Below the pieces are notes generated by a model. The model saw only the letters and a list, made by a program, of their open reading frames with translations, ran no database searches and had not been told where the DNA came from. This document shows positions 55,554-64,000 of a stretch of DNA of 64,000 bases, one piece after another (the stretch's first letter is position 1; every line of letters begins with the position of its first letter). The stretch lies in NCBI RefSeq assembly GCF_000003815.2, contig NC_049983.1, forward strand, positions 25,725,003 to 25,789,002, written 5' to 3'. This DNA comes from Branchiostoma floridae (Eukaryota; Chordata; Leptocardii; Amphioxiformes; Branchiostomatidae). The position numbers and the translations under genes were made by a program.

Positions 55554-56545
55554 GGCTCGAAATAGTGGGTGCATGTTCACCCAGGCCAGCCTTGTCAGAA
55601 ACTTTTAAAGTAGTAGGCTAATATCTGAAAGTAGCAGGCAAGCCGCTTGCAGCGAGCCATGAAGTGGCGAGCGGGAGGTAGGTACGGGAGGGGTGTTGTC
55701 CCCCTCCTGTAGGGGGGGTTTGGGGGGCCTCCCCCAGGAAACATTTGTAAATTTAGACCCCTAAACATGGTTTTTGGTGTATTCTGGGCAACTTTTCTTG
55801 TCAGCTTATATCTTGGAATTAACCTCTACCATTTTGTGAAAGAATCCATCCACAATCAGGCATGTTGTGTTTTTAGTTATAGTCCAGAAAATAGTCACAG
55901 GCACACAGAGCTAGGCCCATGCACTCAAAGGTCCAGATATTAGAACTCCTTGGAGGTGTGGTGGCAGTGTCTGCTGCAAGCTCAGATAATGTAAACAACA
56001 GAGAAAACCTAATACACATGTGGGACATTCATCAAAATGACAGTTTTCAGATCCCCGAAGACCCAGTAAGCTATCAGAAAACTGCCAGAGATTTATCAAG
56101 ACAAATTGCTGGGGGATTTTGTAACAAAAGTAGGCGGCTGAAAAATGTAAAGTTGGCGGGGAAAATAGCCGGCTGCCGGCTGGATTTGACAAGGCTGCAG
56201 GTGACCCAAAATTGGAGCTGTGCACCCAATTTGTTTCTGTGGGTGCACCAGTGCACCCAAATGTTTTCATAGGTTTATGTATGTAAATGATGATGATGAC
56301 GTATGTAAAGATATCGAAGTAACCTAGAAAACACCTTATTCTTGACATCTATGTGTTAAAAAGATAATTAAATAGTACTTGTTTCAGAAGTTTGAATTTG
56401 TGTTCATCAATGTTTTAATTTCAATGATTTTTTTCTGATATTGTACTTTATTTTATGTGGTGCACCCAAAAAGTTTTGGTGTACCCAATTTTCTAGGTTG
56501 GGTGCACCAGTGCACCTAATCCCAGAAATGAATTTCGAGCCCTGA
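55554..56545. repeat. GGGTGCAC-rich element, gene C side, with nested insertion
   Basis: Ends 'agggctcgaaat' and 'atttcgagccctg'. It aligns with 50,447-50,803 apart from 55,587-56,196. Confidence 0.78.
55587..56196. mobile_element. Nested DNA element, ~610 bp
   Basis: Ends CCAGCCTTGTCA and TGACAAGGCTG, flanked by CAGG on both sides. The empty site is seen at 50,470-50,500. It holds a GC-rich 'gggggaggccccccaaacccccc'-type module (reverse) reminiscent of the hAT group. Confidence 0.75.
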
Positions 56546-56611
56546 TGATTCATAAAACCCCACCCCATGCAGGCCCTCCTTATTCCTTTGCCCCTGGTTC
56601 CATGTCAACAG

Positions 56612-59600
56612 GTTGTGAGGAGATGGATCTGCACAAGTTCTACACGGCTGTGGAGTACGGTGACGTGCAGACTGTGAAAAAAGGACTGGAGGATGGAGTG
56701 GACATCAAGGCTAAGAGAGACTGGGGAAAATTGGTAAGGAGGCAGATCTTTGATCAAAGTGAAAGCATCTAAGTTCTGCTACTGTGTGGTAACAAACTAA
56801 CAGTTTCCTGTTGTTTCAGTTTTTTATCTGCACATTCTACATGTACTCCTATGCATTCTATTTTTGCTAAAATATAAAACTATAAACAAGGTAAAGTATT
56901 GTTTTAAACCTGGACTGTCTAATGTAATACTAATAGCTGTGACAGTGTACTGTAAATGCAGAAACTTTCGCAGTGATTTAATGTTCGCGTTTTTTCCCAT
57001 GGCAGTAAGAGACTACAGTGCATGGTGCTACCGCAAACTTAAAACCACCACGAAAAGTCCTTTTTTCTGCTACCGCGAAATTAAATCCCTGCGAACCTAA
57101 ATGCATTTACAGTACATGTATTTGCAAGGTAAGGAGGTTAAAGACACAAATCCTTCGTATGTGCAATATGTCAGATAGTCAAGATTTTGAGCAAGACCTA
57201 GACACTGCTACAGATTTTCCATCTTTTAACATTTTTAAATGTACAGCAGAAATTATTTTCCTTCCCAAAGATAAGAACGTTTAATCTGAGACTGCTGTAA
57301 CTGCGTCTTGAAAGCGTAAATGACTTAAAAGTGAATCATTAAACTTGACAAGGTACATTTGTACAACACCACTTTTGTTGAATTGTTATATTTTGATAAC
57401 GTTCAGACATGACGTTTACAACTTGTTAAAAAGTCTGTAATACCTGTCTGTAGTAATGTCATAACAAGTCAAACCATTGTTCTATCTAGTGTGAGCAGAC
57501 ATCCCTGCATGTGGCCAGCACGTTCGGGCAGACTGAGGTGGCAGAGCTGTTGATCCAACATGGCGCTAATGTGGTGGCTTGGGACCAGGTAAGTTAAGCA
57601 ATAACCCTGTCCTGATTTCTCCTGACCTGTCCTCGGACAAATGTAGTCACGGTACCCATCACAACATGTCCTATGTCTTTGTAACAGATCTCTTTCAGAG
57701 CAGGTATCACAATATATGACTTGTGAGAAGTAAGGTATTTTGTCCATCCTCCTACGCACGGTCCCAACGGCTAGCTGACTGCTCAGCCTATTGGGCCCTG
57801 CTATCCCAGGCCCTACCCCCAGGTATTATGATTGTCGCCACAAACTCGCCGCCCTGCTTATAAATATTAATGAGCTTACCCTTATATGGGCAGTCAGCCG
57901 TTGGGATATTAATGAGCTTACCCTTATATGGGCAGTCAGCCGTTGGGAATCGGGCGTAGGAGGATGGTGCTATGTAAGACGTAACATGATGGNNNNNNNN
58001 NNNNNNNNNNNNNNNNNNNNNNNNNNNNNNNNNNNNNNNNNNNNNNNNNNNNNNNNNNNNNNNNNNNNNNNNNNNNNNNNNNNNNNNNNNNNCGGGCCTG
58101 GGATAGCCGGGCCCAATAGGCTGAGCAGTCAGCTAGCCGTTGGGACCGTGCGTAGGAGGATGATTTTGTCCAGACACGCACATTGCAAAATTGTTCAAAC
58201 AAATTGAAAGTATAATTCAGAACTATGTTGCATTACTATTTTGTAGAAGATTAGACTGCAAGGGTCAAAAGCTTAAGTGTACATGAGACCTGCACTTGCT
58301 TTACATGTACATGTACATTCCTGTGAAGTGACTGCTGTGATTAGAGTCACTCAGTGACATAGGTGCGGCTTTTGATATTGAGTTTCAACTGAGTTTTGAG
58401 TTGTTAAGATACCAGTGATAGTGCTGTGTTCAAAACTTAAACCACTCCTGCCTCTGGCCTTCCAGTCTGTACAGATCCAGTCCACACCGCATGGCGCTGC
58501 TGTCTGTGTTACTTTGTCCCTCACCTTTGTCCAATTTTATTACCCAAATTTTTTCATATGTCACTGCTATGCTGTTTCAAATACTAGTTGATGATCCATC
58601 ACTACTAACCCTGACCTTCCTCCCTGTACAGCACCAGTCCACTCCCCTGCATCATGCTGCTTACAAGGGCAAAACCAAGACTTGTGAGCTTCTGATTCGT
58701 GCTAAGGGTGATGTTAACGCCAAAAATAAGGTAATGCATGCATGTTTTACATGGACTCCTGAAGAACATATGGATGCAAAAAAAGACTTTCCTTGAATAC
58801 ATTTATGAAGCATGAAAGCTCATTTGTGTTGATGTAGTACATATTGAAGATTTTCCACTGTCTTACATTGTTTTGTACAACACCAAAATTAGCTTACCTC
58901 GAATTTTCATTTGCACTTGCGCCGATCTTCTTCAGGAGTGACGATTCAGTTACTCTGATCACGTGACTTAGAGACACGTGATTCTAGTAACGAATCGTAA
59001 ATGCCTGGCAGGCGATATCGGCCCCCGTCTCTGTTGAGTGCCGGCTGATGTGCTCTTACACATGTATGTAGATGGCCTCCTTTACCCCCCTCGCAAAGTA
59101 ATCCGGTGCGGTGTCCAATATTTGTACTAGGTTAGACATCCATGGAGGTAAACAATATCTAAATATGATTCAATCTCTATAACTGTATGAAAAGCAGAGA
59201 TTCACTTCTGGACATTTTAAGTGACATCCATCACTCTTCCTCAGCATCACTAGAATGGACTATTTTTCTTTCTTTTTTGTTGGCACCCAAATTATGTATC
59301 AATGCTGTTTTAGTGACCATTCACTGACCCATGATGAACCTATCACGACTGATCCTGACCTTCCTCCCGATGTTCATGTAGGACTGGTGGACACCCCTGC
59401 ATAAGGCAGCTTTCCCAGGACATACCGAGACCTGCAAGGCCCTGATTGATGCTGGTGCTGAAGTGAACGCCAGAAATCAGGTGATATGTGTTTCACGTGG
59501 ACTTTTAATGACCCTATGGGTGTAAAAAGAATAAACTTATTAATATTAAGCTTCACAATATACATGCATTGTATTGAGTATGTTCTTGCACTTGTCTAGT

Positions 59601-62600
59601 CTGCTTCTGATGTGGCAAGTATTATTTTCTACACAGGTTGTACATACCTGTCCAGACCTGAACCTGAACCTGATTGTATATGAAAACTTGTGAATGGGTG
59701 ATACTCAAAACAATGGTCCATTTTGCTACAAAGGAATCTACTGTAATTCATTTTGTCTTCTCGGCATAAAAGTTTCACGTTCTGAGAAAATTTAACTTGT
59801 TCTTGAACTAAATGTTCACGGTGGCGGAATTTGTGCGTAAAAAAAGGTGGAGATTTATTTGTTATCAGTAATGATAAGTTCACTTAAGGTAGGATTTCAG
59901 GGTGGCTGAGGAGTTTTGGGGGGTGTTTTTGGTCTTCAAAAATTACCATCTTAGATAATGTATGGACCTTGATTTTTTCTAAGGTAGTACCCTAACGCAT
60001 AAAGATAATTTATGCAATTTGGTATGATGTCACAATGACGTCATCAACTACTTTTAGGCCACGCCCATTTTTAGAAAAAAAGCCTAAAAAGCCTAAATTT
60101 TGACTTGTATTTTGTCTGTTATTATTGAAACTTTTCAGAAATGTGCATAATAGTGATTTGAATAGATCTGCGCGTGGATTTTATCATACCTTGTCATGCT
60201 GATTTTTTATTAATTTTTTTCCTGAAATTTTAATTACCCCTTAGCTAACAGCATTTGGGAGCACTAAATAGCATTGTTTTGCGTCAGGAGCGCACGAAGT
60301 TTTTCCTTACAGGGTAAATTTCATAATAAAACTTATTTTACACATTTTCGATGAACAGTTTTTCAAAAATTAGGCTGTAAAAATCAAGTTGTTGTGGTAG
60401 TAGTGACGTAATCCACTTTTACAGGTTGTAAAAAGACCAAAGTGATGTTTTTGAGGTCAAATTTGAATTCAGCATGTGCCAAAACCCCTGTATACTAATT
60501 TTTTTTCTTGTATCTTCAAGGATAGGGAAAATATGGTGATTTTGCATATTTAATTAGTGGACTCTGATTTTATTACCCCTGGAACTCAATTATTCAGGAT
60601 TATTCATCATTTCTGAACTAGATGTATAAATTTCAGGACAATAATTCAAATCAACATATTATAAAACCCCTGTACACCAATTTTTTTCCTTGTATCTTGT
60701 ATGAGTACAGAGATATTGTAATCTTGCATATTTAATTAGCTGATCAAGAGAAATTATGCATAATTTTCAGGCCTTTCAATGGCCATAACTCTCTAACGGT
60801 ATGTCCGATTTTGTTGAAATAAAAACCATTCTATTTGTTTTACTAAGACCTATCCAATGATATCAAGTTTTAAAAGTTATGATGAGTTTGAAATTTTTGC
60901 GTAATTTTAGACAGCTACTTTGACCTTGAATTTTGACAGACAAAAAGGAACATTTGATGGGAAAGTATGTTAGATTATGAAAATAGAGTTACATAGAAAA
61001 TAACATTGATAGTTATTTTTTGGAAAATATCATTTTGAAATTTTGCTCAGCCACCCTGAGATACTACCTTAACAGTCGTCACCGTGAAAACCGTGAACAT
61101 TTGATTCCGTGAAACAGGAATTACAGTATTTGGCGAAGCATCCGACTTCTACTGGCATTTAAAAATCCTATCTTCATGTAAAAAACACCAATTGCTGCAT
61201 GCTGTTACTTTAGACCAAGGTCTATTGTAGAAAAATAGAAACTTGGTAAAACTAGCTATTGTCCTCTAATTTTCTTGTTACTAGTATTTTCTTGTACCGA
61301 TAAGCCCCCAAAGACACGAACGCCTGCTGGTATAATCTGTTGATTATCCAATCGGTCCAAAATGCGGTCCACTGATTTTTTTCAGGACCGATTTTACTGG
61401 ACCGGTCTAACAAGCAGCGTTCCCGCCAGGCATACGTCTTTACGTCTTTGGACGCATTTTTTTCTGGAAAGACGCACTCGGCTCGGCTGAATGCGTCCAT
61501 AAAAAAGTCTGAAAGGAAAGGCTGACCTGTACCACAGTGTACAAAATGTATCTGGAATCTTTAAAAAAGATCTTTCTTTATAAGAAGGAATCCTAGTATC
61601 CTACCTTTACAATTTATACTTCAAATTCTTCACTTTCCGGTCATCCCAGTAGTCTTGGCATAAGGCGGAGCGCGACACGTTTTACAACTAGCGGACCCAT
61701 GTACGACACTCCCAGCCACGCGCTAGAGCCGTCCGTTGCGCAATGTAATATTTTGTAGTCCGTGAAAAACATCTGACAGTCAGCATTCTTTAACACTTAA
61801 AGTATTCTGATATTAACATGATACTAACTTGCCCTCATTTTCACGTATTTGTTAAAGATTTGTGGGCAATGCTAGTATTGAACGAACAAACTGTTCTGCG
61901 CGAGTGCTGCACATCTCAACAAAAGTTCTCACGCTGTGGGCAGTTGATTGGCAGTCGGTATTTTTGACAACAGGCCGCCGACGCCAAGCAGTCTAGATTG
62001 GCCACCAGGTCCAAATCCAATCATCGTAATAACCAATCAGCATTCGATAAATGTAATGTTACACTCTGTCATTGGTCACCGGGAAAAAAGTTACCGAGTA
62101 TTAGCGCACGTGACGTTGGTAGCCGCCGTGTCGTCTGGCAACTTGTGTTTCCTCTCTAGCTGCTAACAATTTACTATTAAAGTTTCCCCATTTATCCAAG
62201 TTAGAAAAACGTGCGCGGTAAATAAGTGAAGAATTCAAAACTATACACTTTATTTCTTATTTCCAAAATTTCTTTTTTTTCAAAAAGACAAAATTTGCGG
62301 CAGAAAAGGGGTCGCAATATTGTTGTCAGGCGTCGATCGAGTCGGTTGTGCACTAACGTTGGCCTCCGTGGCACATGGCGCGGCACGCCCCCCTCCCCAG
62401 ATGGATCGTCGATCGCAGCGCCCAGCACGTTGGGACGTCTTTCTGGCTACTGCTTCAAGGCTACACCGGCACTGATCACTGCCAAAGAGGCAGCAGACCG
62501 TCCTCCTTCGAGTAATGTATAACGTCCTTGGTCTATTTAAAAAGAAATCTAGCCAAAGACTTCACTCCGAAAACGGGGTTACCTGAGGTCGCAGGAAACA

Positions 62601-63802
62601 AACGCACGCTCGTGGAAAATGACGGCGCGGCCTTGTAAAACCCCACCGATTCGAAAAATTTGAGTAAAATCATCGGGCAAAATAGAAAAAAACACAAAGT
62701 GTGATGGTGCCGTTATTTTATCGTCTCGGAAAACTACTTGATGCGGGAGGGCGCAATATCGATCACAGGAGGTAGACACTTTTTTATTCAATGACGGAAA
62801 AAAATTGGCAGAATTTTTCCATGGGTTGACGAACTGGCTAGAGCCCAGTTTCGAAGCATCAAAAATCCCAAATTTTGATTTTGAAAATGGGAGTAAAAGA
62901 GGCAACCGACGTCCAATCTCAAGTGCATGATTTTCCTCTCAAATTGCAGGAAATTGTGTTCTAGAGGGTTTGAAAATCCAAATTTTCCCGGGGGAGCATG
63001 CCCCCGGACCCCCCTAGAATGCGAGCGCCTGCGGCGCTCGTTTCGCGCCTCCGGCGCTCATTACGCCCCTCCCAAATATTTGGGCGCATACTTTCAAGAA
63101 CCTGGCGGGAACGCTGCTAACAAGAAAAAATGTTTTCATACTGGTACACCGTACTGGCACCCACCCCTAGTTGTGCATGATACAGTGTATTTGGTGGATG
63201 GGTAGGGATTGCAAAAAGGAAGGTAAAGTTCACTAATGGGCCACCTAGTGGTGAGTTGCGGTACATCAGCTGAACTTTAAGGTTGGAGTTAAAATGTACA
63301 ATGTAGGGTTTTGGGTGCATGGTTCTGAAAAGGTCCTTGAATGTGTTGGGACAATTTTTCCTTTTTGTCCATTTCCTTTCATGATCTTCCCTTTTCCAAG
63401 AAGGTTATGTTTTCAGTTGTGCCATGGCGCAGTAGCTATGGTGTGGGTCTGTATGTATGTCAACAGCATAACTTGAGAAGGTGTGGACTTGAGAAGTAGC
63501 TGTTGTGGAAAGGAATGTCAAGTTATGAAATGGTTAACCTGCCATTTTCCTACAGTACTTAAGCAGGCTGTGTGTGTACGTTCATTTGTCTGTGGACAAC
63601 ATAACTCAAATGTTGGCTTTTCTAGTTGTTGATATATCAATGCTGTTATAATGACCCCTCGATGAAACCAACAATACTGACCCTGACCCTCTTCCCTGTA
63701 CAGGACAAGCACACAGCACTGGACCGGGCTGCTGGCTGGGGCCACACTGGCACTTGTGAGGTTCTGATTTCCTCTGGTGCTGAGCTAAACCCCCCAAATA
63801 AG
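56612..63802 (+). CDS. Gene C: ankyrin-repeat half of a gene-B paralogue (runs off window)
   Basis: Exons: 56612-56733, 57490-57588, 58632-58730, 59382-59480, 63704-63802, each after the first 99 nt and phase 0. Their order and sequence match gene B exons 1-5 (MDLHKFYTAVEYGDVQTVKKGL; TSLHVASTFGQTEVAELLIQ; TPLHHAAYKGKTKTCELLI; TPLHKAAFPGHTETCKALI; TALDRAAGWGHTGTCEVLI). An in-frame ATG at 56,602 (MSTGCEEMDL) is an alternative start; otherwise ACAG at 56,611 is an acceptor. Introns keep gene-B homology, interrupted by a TTAA-flanked element and a hAT element absent from gene B. A Roc-COR part is expected beyond 64,000 but cannot be seen. Confidence 0.85.
57745..58162. mobile_element. TIR element spanning the assembly gap
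   Basis: CATCCTCCTACGCACGGTCC ... and its complement, with an 8-bp duplication ATTTTGTC at 57,737-57,744 and 58,163-58,170. Inside are two direct ~40-bp repeats ('attaatgagcttacccttat...') at 57,867 and 57,907. The 100-N gap lies within. Gene B lacks it at the matching place. Confidence 0.82.
57993..58092. other. Assembly gap (100 N)
   Basis: Exactly 100 N, the usual placeholder for a gap of unknown length. The palindromic element around it probably caused the break. Confidence 0.99.
59888..61068. mobile_element. TTAA-flanked DNA element, ~1.18 kb
   Basis: GGTAGGATTTCAGGGTGGCT ... and the complement, flanked by TTAA (59,884-59,887 and 61,069-61,072). TTAA duplication is the piggyBac hallmark, but the termini do not start with the common CCC, so the family is uncertain. 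No transposase frame. Absent from the corresponding intron of gene B. Confidence 0.75.
61415..63116. mobile_element. hAT-like DNA transposon, 1,702 bp, non-autonomous
   Basis: CAGCGTTCCCGCCAGG ... CCTGGCGGGAACGCTG, with a perfect 8-bp duplication CTAACAAG (61,407-61,414; 63,117-63,124). The right end holds the GGGAGCATGCCCCCGGACCC module. No intact transposase. It interrupts gene C's intron 4. Confidence 0.9.
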
Positions 63803-64000
63803 GTAGATGCAAAAAGATTGACTTTGCTTTTAAAAATAATGTATAATGTATCTGCACATGTATAATGTATAGAGGGTTAAGATCTAATTGATTCACTTTT
63901 ACTGTTGGCATCCGTCTGTCTCGGAAGACAATGGTAGGTGGACGGGTTAAGGCGACCCGTCTGCCTGGCCTGCACTTGGGTTTTTAAGGTGAAGGAGGGG

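Noticed and set aside
57791-58207. Open frame across the N gap
   Set aside because: It consists of unknown residues plus transposon ends.
62579-62905. Minus-strand frame inside the 1.7-kb hAT-like element
   Set aside because: No transposase or zinc-finger motif could be recognised, so it was not called a gene.

Overview
The window looks like a cephalochordate (lancelet, Branchiostoma-type) genome. It carries tandem LRR-Ig receptor genes, one-exon-per-repeat ankyrin genes joined to Roc-COR, CARD and caspase-like modules, short introns and a dense load of small inverted-repeat transposons. The species is an inference. A run of exactly 100 N at 57,993-58,092 is an assembly gap.

Layout. 1-9.7 kb: a roughly 3.4-kb tandem duplication gives two minus-strand LRR-Ig membrane-receptor genes. 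Copy 1 is cut by the window edge. Copy 2 is complete at 5,889-7,784 and is followed by what looks like a decayed, repeat-expanded cytoplasmic tail. 10.4-14.6 kb: a ~180-bp tandem array and a 2.1-kb hAT-like element. 15.3-18.2 kb: two terminal exons of an MFS sugar transporter, the first truncated by a 1,064-bp foldback element. 18.2-24.6 kb: no gene recognised, several MITEs and minisatellites. 24.6-29.1 kb: ankyrin gene A (plus), whose P-loop GTPase exon downstream is a broken relic. 30.2-32.9 kb: a third LRR-Ig receptor (minus) with a tyrosine-rich tail containing repeated Y-x-N motifs. 33-37 kb: MITEs and a ~0.9-kb tandem duplication. 37.0-49.9 kb: gene B (minus), a large ankyrin-Roc-COR-CARD-RING-like-caspase-like (C14) gene with a frame-disrupted second CARD. 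49.9-56.6 kb: the shared 5' region between B and its inverted paralogue C. It is full of repeats and holds two inverted TATA-containing arms. 56.6-64 kb: gene C (plus), the ankyrin half of a B-like gene running off the window.

Inferred theme: an innate-immune neighbourhood. The LRR-Ig genes have the form of diversifying surface receptors: differences between duplicates sit on the LRR concave face, and the tails carry tyrosine motifs. The ankyrin-Roc-COR-CARD-C14 gene has the form of an intracellular signalling switch wired to a protease effector. The 99-nt, phase-0 ankyrin exons allow repeats to be gained or lost without a frameshift. No expression or homology search was possible. Exon limits come from splice-site reading, paralogue alignment and frame.
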